Source: JAJDZL01 sp965221175
Lineage (GTDB): Bacteria > Pseudomonadota > Gammaproteobacteria > Arenicellales > JAJDZL01
Length of the DNA: 64,000 nt
Direction: 5' to 3'
Assembly (NCBI GenBank): GCA_965221175.1
Contig: OZ244867.1
Span: forward strand, 2,480,001 to 2,544,000
Shown here: positions 1 to 8,740 of the stretch, one piece after another
How positions within the stretch are numbered: the first letter of the stretch is position 1
Layout of the letters: each line of letters opens with the position of its first letter
Notes under the pieces: model-generated
What the model was told of the DNA's origin: nothing
What the model saw: the letters and a program-made list of their open reading frames with translations, nothing else
Database searches by the model: none
Position numbers and translations under genes: made by a program

Positions 1-2
1 TA

Positions 3-1853
3 GTGCGACGTAGCATATTAATTGGGATTTGTGCAAGCGTTATTGCTTTTGGCAGCAATTTAACTGCTTCCGCAGAATCCATCAAACCCGTACATGCGAT
101 CGCAATGCATGGCGAACCGAAGTACGGCCCCGATTTCCAGCACTTTGATTACGCAAATCCACACGCTTCAAAAGGTGGAGTGTTGCGCTCGGCAGCAAGA
201 GGAACATTTGACAGCTTCAACGCCTACATCGCAATCGGAAATCCAACTGGGACCGGTTCGACTGAAACTTTGCTTACTTCCAGCGACGATGAACCTTTTA
301 CGGAATACGGATTGATTGCCGAGTCTATTGAAGTTCCAGAAGATCGTTCCTGGGTGATATTCAATTTGCGGCCGGAGGCGCGCTGGCATGATGGAATGCC
401 AATTACCGCGGAGGATGTCGCATGGTCTTTCAATACACTTACAACCAAAGGTCACCCTCGGTATAGGCACTACTACTCCAGCATTGAAGGAGTTCAAGTT
501 ATCAGCGAGCGACGCATAAAATTCACATTTTCAGAAATTGAAAACAGAGAATTGCCTCTGATTGTCGGGCAATTGCCTATTCTGCCAAAGCACTATTGGG
601 AAGAGCGAGATTTCGAGAAAACGACTCTGGAACCACCCTTGGGCAGCGGCCCTTATCGAATCAAGGACTTCGAACCGGGACGCTATATCGTTCTGGAACG
701 AGTTGAAGACTATTGGGGAGCGGATTTGCCAGTCAAGCGTGGCCTGCATAATTTCGATATCCTGCGTACCGCCTTCTATCGCGATGACACTGCGATTCGG
801 CTGGCTTTGAAGTCAGGTGATATCGATATAAGACAGGAGAATCAGGCAAAAGCGTGGGCAGTTGATTACGATGTTCCAGCCGTCGAAAATGGATGGCTGA
901 AAAAAGAACTTATCAAGCATCAGCTTTCGACTGGCATGCAGGGTTTCGTTATGAATACCAGGAGGGCGCAATTTCCCGATCCCAAAGTACGCAAAGCACT
1001 CAGCTATGCATTCGACTTTGAGTGGACAAACAAACAGCTCTTCTACGGACAATATGAGCGTACAGAAAGTTATTTTTCGAATTCAGAGCTGGCTTCAACA
1101 GGGCTGCCTGAAGGCGAGGAATTGGTAATTCTGAACCGATACCGTGACCGGTTGCCACCTGAAGTGTTCACTGAACCTTACCGAGCCCCGAAAACCGACG
1201 GTAGCGGCAGGTCGCGCCAAAATTTGAAGATTGCGCGGGAGCTGCTTGCACAAGCCGGTTGGAAGGTTCAGGATCTCAAGCTGATCCATGAAGAGACTGG
1301 TGAGCGCATGAGTTTCGAGATACTGCTGGTAAGCCAGGCATTCGAGAGAATTGTGATTCCATTTACAGAAAATCTCAAGCGGCTCGGAATTGAGGCTCGA
1401 GTGCGGCTGGTCGATCAAAGCCAGTACCTGAACAGAATCCGCGCTCAGGATTTTGACATGATTGTTGGCGGTTGGGGGCAATCAGCATCTCCGGGCAACG
1501 AACAGAGAGGCTATTGGGGGTCATACGCTGCCGATCAGCCGGGTTCCAGCAACTATGCAGGCATTAAAGATCCAGTAATAGACGAGTTGATCGAACTGGT
1601 TATCCAAGCACCTGACCGGGAATCTCTGGTGATTCGAACGCGTGCACTGGACCGTGTTTTGCTATCAGGCTACTATGTAATACCAAATTGGCATATCCAG
1701 GGAGATCGAATTCTGTACTGGGAGAAATTTTCCCGGCCCAAGGTTCCTACCAGAAGGGGCGTACTGTTCGACCGATGGTGGTATGACGAAGCTAAAGCAC
1801 GAAGTCTTGCAGAAGCAATGGGCGATGATCAACCTTCGATAAAGACTGAATAA
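3..1853 (+). CDS. yejA: Periplasmic peptide-binding protein of a YejABEF-type ABC importer
   Basis: Solute-binding protein (SBP family 5) that would deliver oligopeptides or microcin C-like peptides to the permease encoded next. The N-terminus has basic residues (MRRS), a hydrophobic core and an Ala-Ser-Ala site near residue 24, a typical signal peptide, which supports the GTG start at the window edge. The mature part has the family-5 pattern: a WHDG...TAEDV segment near residue 120, a GSGPY motif near 215 and a W-G-Q-S region near 490. At 616 residues it is close to E. coli YejA (about 604). Three more yej genes follow on the same strand after 97 bases. Family assignment is firm; the substrate is inferred from the E. 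coli system. Confidence 0.92.
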   Translation: MRRSILIGICASVIAFGSNLTASAESIKPVHAIAMHGEPKYGPDFQHFDYANPHASKGGVLRSAARGTFDSFNAYIAIGNPTGTGSTETLLTSSDDEPFTEYGLIAESIEVPEDRSWVIFNLRPEARWHDGMPITAEDVAWSFNTLTTKGHPRYRHYYSSIEGVQVISERRIKFTFSEIENRELPLIVGQLPILPKHYWEERDFEKTTLEPPLGSGPYRIKDFEPGRYIVLERVEDYWGADLPVKRGLHNFDILRTAFYRDDTAIRLALKSGDIDIRQENQAKAWAVDYDVPAVENGWLKKELIKHQLSTGMQGFVMNTRRAQFPDPKVRKALSYAFDFEWTNKQLFYGQYERTESYFSNSELASTGLPEGEELVILNRYRDRLPPEVFTEPYRAPKTDGSGRSRQNLKIARELLAQAGWKVQDLKLIHEETGERMSFEILLVSQAFERIVIPFTENLKRLGIEARVRLVDQSQYLNRIRAQDFDMIVGGWGQSASPGNEQRGYWGSYAADQPGSSNYAGIKDPVIDELIELVIQAPDRESLVIRTRALDRVLLSGYYVIPNWHIQGDRILYWEKFSRPKVPTRRGVLFDRWWYDEAKARSLAEAMGDDQPSIKTE

Positions 1854-1950
1854 ATTTCCATTTGAGGGAACTGGCATTGAAAGCTGACAATGGTGTTTTC
1901 AGGATATCCATCAAGAATTTTTTAGTGCAACTCGGTACACAAGATCAGTC

Positions 1951-3072
1951 ATGACCGCTTACATCATTCGGCGAATTCTGCTCATGATACCGACTCTCTT
2001 TGCGATCATGCTCATCAATTTCGTGGTGATCCATATTGCTCCGGGAGGTCCAGTTGAGCAGGTCATCGCTGAACTCAGCGGTATTGGCGGGGAAATCACT
2101 GAACGCGTTTCTAGATCAGGGTCCGGTGAAACACTCGAACAGGGACGTTCGCAGAGCGGTGCGCTCGGAAGGCAGAGTGGCTCCAGCAAATACCGCGGTG
2201 CACAGGGTCTTGATCCCGAGTTCATTGCTGAACTCGAACAGCGTTTCGGATTTGACAAGCCGCTGCATGTTCGTTTTTATCAGACCATCAAGAACTATAT
2301 ATTCTTCGATTTCGGGGAGAGTTTTTTCAAAGATCAGTCCGTTACGGATCTGGTTCTCGACAAAATGCCAGTGTCAATTTCACTTGGCCTATGGACTACG
2401 CTGTTTGTTTATTTGATCTCCATTCCGCTTGGCATTGTAAAGGCAACGAGAGATGGAACCCGGTTCGATGGTTGGACTACTGTTGCATTGATTGTAGGTA
2501 CGGCGATCCCAGGATTTTTATTCGCAGTGTTCTTGCTGGTGGTGTTTGCCGGAGGAAGCTATCTGGACTGGTTTCCTCTCAGCGGACTTACTTCTGACAA
2601 TTGGGATGAGCTGTCCTGGATGCAAAAAATATCAGACTATTTTTGGCATATTACTTTGCCGGTCATTGCCATGGTAATTGGCGGCTTTGCCGGTCTTGCA
2701 ATGTTGACCAAAAATTCATTTCTGGATCAAGTCAGCCAGCAGTACGTACTGACTGCGCGCGCCAAGGGGTTGGCGGAACGTCGCGTACTCTACGGTCATG
2801 TTTTTCGCAACGCAATGCTGATCGTAATTGCAGGATTTCCAGGCGCTTTCATCAGTATTTTGTTTACCGGCTCTTTACTGATAGAAATTATTTTCTCGCT
2901 AGATGGGTTGGGTTTGCTTGGATTCGAAGCCGCATTCAATCGCGACTATCCGGTGATGTTCGCTACCCTGTATTTTTTCTCTCTACTCGGACTTGTGATG
3001 AATCTAGTGGGTGATCTGATGTATACGATAATCGATCCGCGCATTGACTTCGAATCGAGAGAGACTTCGTGA
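1951..3072 (+). CDS. yejB: ABC transporter permease YejB
   Basis: Inner-membrane permease of the DppB/OppB class, one of two channel subunits of the importer. The first hydrophobic segment (residues 9-29) is followed by a long hydrophilic loop (about 35-115) rich in Gly, Ser and Gln, an expansion characteristic of YejB rather than OppB. At least five further membrane segments follow. The cytoplasmic EAA loop, which contacts the ATPase, is visible as ARAKGLAERRVLYGHVFRNA near residues 269-288. At 373 residues the length matches YejB (about 364). It is followed after one base by the YejE start, so the two permeases are probably translationally coupled. Confidence 0.93.
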   Translation: MTAYIIRRILLMIPTLFAIMLINFVVIHIAPGGPVEQVIAELSGIGGEITERVSRSGSGETLEQGRSQSGALGRQSGSSKYRGAQGLDPEFIAELEQRFGFDKPLHVRFYQTIKNYIFFDFGESFFKDQSVTDLVLDKMPVSISLGLWTTLFVYLISIPLGIVKATRDGTRFDGWTTVALIVGTAIPGFLFAVFLLVVFAGGSYLDWFPLSGLTSDNWDELSWMQKISDYFWHITLPVIAMVIGGFAGLAMLTKNSFLDQVSQQYVLTARAKGLAERRVLYGHVFRNAMLIVIAGFPGAFISILFTGSLLIEIIFSLDGLGLLGFEAAFNRDYPVMFATLYFFSLLGLVMNLVGDLMYTIIDPRIDFESRETS

Positions 3073-3073
3073 C

Positions 3074-4144
3074 ATGTCCATAGAGTTCAATTCGCACAGT
3101 CAGCCCAGATTTCTAGGCATGGAAATCAGCCCTCTTGCCAGACGAAGACTCGACAGCTTTCGCGCTCACCGGCGTGGATATTGGTCGATGTGGATTTTCA
3201 TAGTGCTGTTCGGAATGTCGCTGTTTTCAGAATTCATCGCTAACGACAAACCCTTTTTGGCAATGTACAAGGGAGAATATTATTATCCGATCTTTCAGTC
3301 GTATCCTGAAACTGCATTTGGTGGCGAATTTGAAACAGAGGCTGACTACAAGGATCCTTTTGTCCAGGAACTGATAGAGAATGAAGGCTGGATGGTATGG
3401 CCGCTGATTCGCTACAACCATAGAACTGTCGCGTGGGGGCTTAATTCACCAGCACCCTCTTCACCAGACCGAGAGCACTGGCTAGGTACCGATGATCAGG
3501 CCAGGGACGTGGTTGCGCGAACCCTGTATGGTTTTCGAATATCTGTTCTATTCGGGTTTACACTGACAATTATCAGCGCAATCGTCGGCGTTGCTGCCGG
3601 CGCAGTGCAAGGCTATTTCGGAGGTTGGCCCGATCTTCTGTTTCAGCGCTTCATTGAAGTTTGGGCAGGGTTGCCGACGCTGTACCTGCTCATCATTCTG
3701 GCGAGTGTCGTCGAACCCAACTTTTGGTGGCTGTTAGGTCTATTGCTGCTATTTTCCTGGATGGGATTTGTCGGCGTGGTAAGGGCAGAGTTTCTACGGG
3801 CGCGAAATTTTGACTATGTGCGAGCGGCTCACGCACTGGGAGTAAAGCACTCCAGGATCATTTTTCAGCATGTTCTTCCGAATGCGATGGTGGCCACGAT
3901 GACCTTCGTGCCATTTACTCTGGCAGGGTCTGTTACAGTACTGACTTCACTGGATTTTCTGGGCATCGGGCTACCGCCGGGGTCGGCTTCACTCGGTGAA
4001 TTGCTGGCACAGGGAAAGGCGAACCTGCAGGCTCCCTGGCTTGGTCTGACGGGGTTCTTCGTTATTCTAATCATGCTCAGCTTGCTCATGTTCATAGGTG
4101 AGGCGGTTCGAGCTGCCTTTGATCCCCGAAAAACTGTGCAATGA
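3074..4144 (+). CDS. yejE: ABC transporter permease YejE
   Basis: Second membrane subunit of the importer. The ATG at 3074 lies one base after the yejB stop and gives MSIEFNSH. A longer version from 3044 would overlap yejB and is less likely. The N-terminal segment RRGYWSMWIFIVLFGMS and the following I-A-N-D-K-P motif are nearly those of E. coli YejE. A periplasmic region with WLGTDDQARDV precedes five membrane segments, and an EAA loop (AAHALGVKHSRIIFQHVLPNA) sits near residue 255. The C-terminal FIGEAVRAAFDPRK is also conserved. It overlaps yejF by four bases (ATGA). Confidence 0.94.
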   Translation: MSIEFNSHSQPRFLGMEISPLARRRLDSFRAHRRGYWSMWIFIVLFGMSLFSEFIANDKPFLAMYKGEYYYPIFQSYPETAFGGEFETEADYKDPFVQELIENEGWMVWPLIRYNHRTVAWGLNSPAPSSPDREHWLGTDDQARDVVARTLYGFRISVLFGFTLTIISAIVGVAAGAVQGYFGGWPDLLFQRFIEVWAGLPTLYLLIILASVVEPNFWWLLGLLLLFSWMGFVGVVRAEFLRARNFDYVRAAHALGVKHSRIIFQHVLPNAMVATMTFVPFTLAGSVTVLTSLDFLGIGLPPGSASLGELLAQGKANLQAPWLGLTGFFVILIMLSLLMFIGEAVRAAFDPRKTVQ

Positions 4145-5790
4145 ACGAAAATCAGACTCTACCACCTTTACTTGAAGTGCAGGATTTGTCAGTCTCTTTC
4201 AAGACTGTAGCCGAGCGCAGCGATGCGGTTCGGAACGTATCCTTCGATGTTCATTCCGGTGAAACCGTTGCGATCGTTGGCGAGAGCGGTTCCGGTAAAT
4301 CTGTTACCGCGTTGTCAATTATGCAGCTTCTTCCATACCCGTCCGCATTTCACCCGAGCGGTAGTATCCGCTATAACGGTCAGGAATTGGTCTACGCTTC
4401 ACAGCAGGTTCTGCAGGAATATCGCGGCGACCGAATCGGCATGATTTTTCAGGAACCGCAGACTTCCTTGAATCCACTGCATACGATTTCCAGACAAATC
4501 AGCGAAACGCTCATTATTCATAAAGGGATGAGTAAGTCTGATGCGATAGGCAGATCGCTTGAACTTCTTGAAATGGTGCGCATTCGAAACGCTCGCGAGC
4601 GTCTTCATGACTATCCGCATCAACTGTCTGGGGGACAGCGACAGAGAGTCATGATCGCCATGGCACTTGCCAACGAACCCGGTTTGCTGATTGCCGATGA
4701 GCCGACGACTGCTTTGGATGTGACAATTCAGGCAGAAATTTTGAAACTGCTGCGTGACTTGCAGCAAGAATTCGGCATGTCTCTGTTACTGATCAGTCAC
4801 GATTTAAACGTGGTTCGAAAACTGGCGAATCGAATCTGTGTCATGCGCCAGGGTGAGTTTGTAGAAACCGGCAGCAGGTCGGAGATATTCGAAAATCCGC
4901 AACATCCCTATACCAAGATGCTGCTTGAAGCCGAACCGTCAGGACGTTCCGGCGAACCTCTGCCTGAGTCTCCGGTGGTAGTCGATTCGGAGTCTGTGCG
5001 AGTGTGGTTTCCAGTGCGGCGAGGAGTGCTGCGAAGAACCATCGGTCATATAAAGGCGGTGAATGATGTTAGTGTAACGGTGCAAGAAGGTGAAACGATT
5101 GGAATAGTCGGTGAATCCGGGTCAGGAAAAACTACTTTTGCACTAGCGTTGCTAAGATTGATCAGCAGTGAAGGTAGGATTCGATTTGAAGGCAGGGAAA
5201 TCCAGGGTAGACAAACTAAAGAATTGCGCGAGCTACGTCGCAAAATGCAGGTTGTATTTCAAGACCCGTACAGCAGTCTCAGTCCTAGAATGACGGTGTC
5301 TGAAATTATTGCCGAAGGGCTGCGGGTGCATGAGAAAGACATGAGCAAGCTGGAACGAGAACAAAAGGTCATCGAAGTGCTGAAAGAAGTTGAGCTTGAC
5401 CCGCAAACTCGCCACCGCTATCCGCACGAATTTTCTGGAGGTCAGCGGCAACGCATTGCAATTGCAAGGGCAGTCATACTGAAACCGAAGTTCATTGTTC
5501 TAGATGAACCGACCTCTGCTCTAGATCGCTCGGTTCAGGCACAGATAATTGAACTTCTCAGAAATCTCCAACGAAGTCATGCACTAGCCTACATGTTCAT
5601 CAGTCATGATCTGGCGGTAGTACGAGCGATGGCGAGCATGGTTGTCGTTCTGCGTGAAGGACGCGTAGTTGAGCAAGGCAAAACTGAGCAAATTTACAAC
5701 AATCCCCAAGACGATTACACGAAAGCCTTGATTGCAGCGGCAGTAGATATGGAACTCAGTGAGGAACAATCCGACTGGGTGGCAGAATAA
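4141..5790 (+). CDS. yejF: Dual-domain ABC ATPase YejF
   Basis: Cytoplasmic ATPase with two fused nucleotide-binding domains that powers the YejB/YejE channel. Domain 1 has Walker A GESGSGKSVT near residue 50, signature LSGGQRQRV near 162 and Walker B LLIADEPT near 182. Domain 2 has GESGSGKTT near 325, FSGGQRQRI near 432 and Walker B IVLDEPTSALD near 455. Both carry an H-loop ISHD. Each half ends with an oligopeptide/dipeptide transporter C-terminal extension (NPQHPYTKMLL and NPQDDYTKALI). At 549 residues it matches E. coli YejF (about 529). It closes the operon; the next gene is 372 bases away. Confidence 0.94.
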   Translation: MNENQTLPPLLEVQDLSVSFKTVAERSDAVRNVSFDVHSGETVAIVGESGSGKSVTALSIMQLLPYPSAFHPSGSIRYNGQELVYASQQVLQEYRGDRIGMIFQEPQTSLNPLHTISRQISETLIIHKGMSKSDAIGRSLELLEMVRIRNARERLHDYPHQLSGGQRQRVMIAMALANEPGLLIADEPTTALDVTIQAEILKLLRDLQQEFGMSLLLISHDLNVVRKLANRICVMRQGEFVETGSRSEIFENPQHPYTKMLLEAEPSGRSGEPLPESPVVVDSESVRVWFPVRRGVLRRTIGHIKAVNDVSVTVQEGETIGIVGESGSGKTTFALALLRLISSEGRIRFEGREIQGRQTKELRELRRKMQVVFQDPYSSLSPRMTVSEIIAEGLRVHEKDMSKLEREQKVIEVLKEVELDPQTRHRYPHEFSGGQRQRIAIARAVILKPKFIVLDEPTSALDRSVQAQIIELLRNLQRSHALAYMFISHDLAVVRAMASMVVVLREGRVVEQGKTEQIYNNPQDDYTKALIAAAVDMELSEEQSDWVAE

Positions 5791-6076
5791 GTTTCTGCAA
5801 TATATGAAATCATGATATAGCTTGATTTAATCACGACAATTTCACAATACATTTGAGAAGCTAAATGGTCTGCTGTATCTGAATACCTCCAAAAGACTCG
5901 TCATATTCGACATGAATTTGACGTGTGATCTACATTCCATTTTTCGGACAAATTCGTGCAACCATTCGTCCATCATCGACCAATTCAACTAATTGCTTCC
6001 ATCGTAAATGCAATCTAATGTAGAATCTAAGGGGTAATTTGCTATAAAATCCAAGATAACCAATTAGAAAGTAAGT

Positions 6077-6159
6077 GGGCAGAATTTGCCCTCATTAACG
6101 GTAAATTGACATTTATTAGTTTAAAAATTTGATTTTCACAAAATATTTTTAGGAGGGAG
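6077..6159 (+). promoter_or_regulatory. Possible control region and ribosome-binding site of amt
   Basis: The 372-base gap after yejF (5791-6162) is A+T-rich and holds no gene I can support. It contains a perfect 15-bp inverted repeat, GGGCA-GAATT-TGCCC, at 6077-6091, and a consensus -35 box TTGACA at 6106-6111 with a weak -10 (TTTGAT, 6128-6133, 16-bp spacer). A strong Shine-Dalgarno AGGAGGGAG at 6151-6159 sits six bases before the amt ATG. I looked for a sigma-54 site because ammonium genes are often NtrC-controlled, but the GG and GC dinucleotides near 6078-6089 have the wrong spacing. The promoter call is tentative; the ribosome-binding site is firm. Confidence 0.45.
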
Positions 6160-6162
6160 AGC

Positions 6163-7521
6163 ATGGATGACCAATTATCAGCACTCGTGGTAATTTTTAC
6201 CGAGTTCTACTATTGGCTTACGGTTGTTATCATGTTCCTGATTCACATTGGGTTCTGCATGTATGAGGTTGGTGCTTCCCGCCAGAAGAACCACATGCAT
6301 ACGCTATTGAAGAATACGATGTTGATTCCATTGGTAACAATTACATTTTTCTTTTTCGGTTGGTGGATTTATTTCGCCTTCCCAAACGGCCCGGGAATCA
6401 CTGGCGGCTTAGTCGAATCACCACATGCCGAACCTTGGAGTCAGCTTATGGGTACTCACATGGGTGCTGGAGCCGATGGATGGGAACGCATCAATGGTGT
6501 ATTCTGGGCAGCCTTCCTGTTATTCTCGTGGACTGCGGCTTCAATCGTTTCCGGTTCCGTCATTGAGCGAATACAGTCGGGAGCATTCTGGATTCTGGCA
6601 GTTGCAATTGGATCCGTATTCTGGATCATTGATGCTGCTTGGGGCTGGCATGCAGAAGGCTGGATGGTTCAGTTGCTTGGCTACCACGATGCATACGCCT
6701 CTGGCGTTATTCACGCCATTGCAGGCGGATTTGCACTCGGAATTCTGGTTGTTCTCGGTCCGAGGATCGGGAAATTTGCTGCAGACGGTACTCCTCGCAA
6801 CATCAACCCAAGGAACCCATGGCTGGTTACGATTGGATTGTTTCTTATCTATACCGGTTTCTGGGGATTCTATGTTGCCTGTAACGTTCCGATCTGGGAC
6901 ATACAGGCCGGTGATGGTGAATTTTTCTCAGCTACCAACATTTATTTGGGCCCAACGACATTGAGTGCCATTACGGTCAACTTCCTGATGTCCCTGTCCG
7001 GTGGTTTGCTCGCTGGATACTGGATTTCAAAAGGTGATGCATTCTGGACTTATTCGTCGGGACTTGCTGGAATTATCGCAGCCTCTGCGGGTAACGATCT
7101 GTACCACCCGATTCAGGCAATGTTCATTGCTATCGTTGGTGTAATCTTCATGTATAAGCTGCATTTTTACATGGAGCGACGATTCAAGATTGACGATGCT
7201 GTGGGTGCAGTAGCGGTGCATGGTTATGCAGGATTCTTCGGTGTTGTGATTGCAGGGTTCATGCTCTGGGGTTATCCATCGTCGCCTGATACAAGCTTTG
7301 CAGTGATCAATCCCATTGGACAGTTCATCGGAGCGATCATTATGTTTGGAGTTTTGGGATTCATCCCAGGCTACGTCATTGCGAAGGTTTTGAATTCACT
7401 CGGCATTTTGCGAATACCCAAATCGGTTGAAATTGCCGGGCTTGACACCTATGGGCAAGAGACCATGGACGCTGAAGAACAAGCGATCATGGATGCAGAA
7501 GCCGCTGCCAAAGGCAGTTAA
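6163..7521 (+). CDS. amt: Amt/Rh-family ammonium transporter (divergent)
   Basis: Inner-membrane trimeric ammonium channel. About eleven hydrophobic segments can be traced. The twin pore histidines of AmtB are present as SGVIHAIAGG (His184) and AVAVHGYAGF (His353), and a VIERIQSGAF segment matches the conserved ERI region of AmtB. Overall similarity to E. coli AmtB by eye is modest: the N-terminal third contains an unusual tryptophan- and histidine-rich loop (residues 80-110) and there is no typical Amt signal peptide. The acidic C-terminal tail (DAEEQAIMDAEAAAKG) differs from the GlnK-docking tail of AmtB. No glnK is adjacent; instead a 64-residue protein gene follows after 26 bases with its own strong ribosome-binding site. 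Confidence 0.9.
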   Translation: MDDQLSALVVIFTEFYYWLTVVIMFLIHIGFCMYEVGASRQKNHMHTLLKNTMLIPLVTITFFFFGWWIYFAFPNGPGITGGLVESPHAEPWSQLMGTHMGAGADGWERINGVFWAAFLLFSWTAASIVSGSVIERIQSGAFWILAVAIGSVFWIIDAAWGWHAEGWMVQLLGYHDAYASGVIHAIAGGFALGILVVLGPRIGKFAADGTPRNINPRNPWLVTIGLFLIYTGFWGFYVACNVPIWDIQAGDGEFFSATNIYLGPTTLSAITVNFLMSLSGGLLAGYWISKGDAFWTYSSGLAGIIAASAGNDLYHPIQAMFIAIVGVIFMYKLHFYMERRFKIDDAVGAVAVHGYAGFFGVVIAGFMLWGYPSSPDTSFAVINPIGQFIGAIIMFGVLGFIPGYVIAKVLNSLGILRIPKSVEIAGLDTYGQETMDAEEQAIMDAEAAAKGS

Positions 7522-7547
7522 ACTTAATAACCTGGAGGTAAATTAAG

Positions 7548-7742
7548 ATGATGACAGGATCATTTACGGACTGGGCGGGAACAATCGCCGATATCGGTCC
7601 GGTATATCCTTTTGTAGGGACTGAGTGGCTGCTGGTATTGGCTGGAGTGGTTTTCTGGGGTGCTTGGCACATTTGTCAATTGATGGGTGAAGCCAACAAG
7701 CTGAAGAAAGAAGACGAACACTATCGGTCTGGAGGCAGTTAA
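7548..7742 (+). CDS. Small single-pass membrane protein downstream of amt
   Basis: A 64-residue protein preceded by a good ribosome-binding site (TGGAGGT at 7532-7538). Residues 1-24 are polar to mildly hydrophobic, residues 27-46 form one hydrophobic segment (WLLVLAGVVFWGAWHICQLM), and the tail is charged (EANKLKKEDEHY). It lies between amt and a strong terminator, so the two genes almost certainly share one transcript. I do not recognise a named family. The position normally taken by glnK suggests an accessory or regulatory subunit of the transporter, but that is inference. The ribosome-binding site, the clean topology and the operon position argue that it is a real gene. Confidence 0.72.
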   Translation: MMTGSFTDWAGTIADIGPVYPFVGTEWLLVLAGVVFWGAWHICQLMGEANKLKKEDEHYRSGGS

Positions 7743-7806
7743 TCCGTTACTCGACAAACGTTAGTGACTGTCGAAAAATAGTCGCTAGATGTGTCGAAAA
7801 AGTTGT

Positions 7807-7845
7807 AACCCCATCCGGTATTTTTACCGGATGGGGTTTATTTTT
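7807..7845 (+). terminator. Rho-independent terminator after the amt operon
   Basis: A perfect 14-bp stem (7807-7820 pairing with 7825-7838) with a TTTT loop, followed by a T-rich tract (TATTTTT). The right arm reads TACCGGATGGGGTT. It ends the amt transcript. Because the stem is symmetrical and begins with AA, it may also act weakly on converging transcription from the minus strand. Confidence 0.93.
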
Positions 7846-7937
7846 GGAATGGTGAACCTACATTTGGCAGGCTCACAATTTTCGGTTACGAAATCTACTC
7901 CACTGTCACTGCTTCAGTCAATTTGTCGGGTTGATCA

Positions 7938-8522
7938 CTATGTTCTATTAGATTCAAGATATTGAATAACCCATTTTGAATCAGAGTCACTCGGAAACAC
8001 TGGATAGTGGACTGCTTCAATCGAACCATTATAAGAAATCATCGTGACCCGCTTCATCAGCGTATTTCCTTCCACACTGAAAGTTGGGATTTTCATCGCT
8101 CTGCAAAATTCAAGATTACTATCGCTGATTACTTGAAAAGGAAGATGCAGGCGTTCTGCCATTTCTTGCTGATATTCATATGTCTGCGTGCTCATACCAT
8201 ATACTTCAGCACCCAGTTCAGATAGTTCTGCATGACGATCTCTAAATGAACAACTCTGAGGCGTGCAACCTCGTGCGCCTGGAATTTCATCCCAACCCTC
8301 TGGAAGCGGAACGCCTGGTTTACCTGTCATCGGATAACAATAGATCACGACTCTGTCTTCAATTCGTGAAAGATTTACATTATCTCCAGTAGTGGATTTC
8401 AGAAATATGTCTGAAAACCGCATTCCCACCAAATGGTCACAAGCACCATCATCTATCGGAACAGGAAGATTTGACGGTAACTCTTCATAGGTATTCTGCA
8501 CTGATTTCTCCTCTTCGGTCAT
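7938..8522 (-). CDS. PrxQ/BCP-like atypical peroxiredoxin
   Basis: Thiol peroxidase with a thioredoxin fold that would reduce hydrogen peroxide or organic peroxides. The motif GCTPQSCSFRD places a peroxidatic Cys86 and a likely resolving Cys91 in the Cx4C arrangement of PrxQ/BCP proteins. Upstream residues (VVIYCYPMTGKPG) correspond to the usual VVLYFYP strand but with an insertion (about residues 66-84) before the active site, so it is a divergent member. Later parts (YGMSTQTYEYQQEMAERL, FQVISDSNLEFCRAM) fit the redoxin family. At 194 residues it is longer than BCP (about 156), with a 35-residue N-terminal extension. It stands alone, divergent from nothing obvious. Confidence 0.82.
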   Translation of the reverse strand: MTEEEKSVQNTYEELPSNLPVPIDDGACDHLVGMRFSDIFLKSTTGDNVNLSRIEDRVVIYCYPMTGKPGVPLPEGWDEIPGARGCTPQSCSFRDRHAELSELGAEVYGMSTQTYEYQQEMAERLHLPFQVISDSNLEFCRAMKIPTFSVEGNTLMKRVTMISYNGSIEAVHYPVFPSDSDSKWVIQYLESNRT

Positions 8523-8714
8523 TACCCATCAACAATGATTAGACTGAGTGGTCCGTTTCTAATTTATATCGTGTATTCAATCTATTATCCGTCAATCTCT
8601 TTTTCTTCAAGATTAAAAAGAAATGGTGGAATGGAAGGAATTGTTGGTACTCAGAGTATGGGCGAACCCAGAGTGTGTAGGTTCTTAGAGTTGCAGTGAA
8701 ACAGAGGTAATAAT

Positions 8715-8736
8715 CAACGTCAGAACCCGTACGTTG
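8715..8736 (-). terminator. Weak inverted repeat just after glmS
   Basis: CAACGT (8715-8720) and ACGTTG (8731-8736) form a 6-bp stem with a ten-base loop, starting five bases after the glmS stop codon. There is no strong T-run on the minus strand afterwards, so termination here is only a suggestion. Confidence 0.25.
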
Positions 8737-8740
8737 GAAA

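Noticed and set aside
6076..6090. Sigma-54 promoter for amt
   Set aside because: The GG and GC elements are eight rather than ten bases apart; the sequence is better read as a short palindrome.
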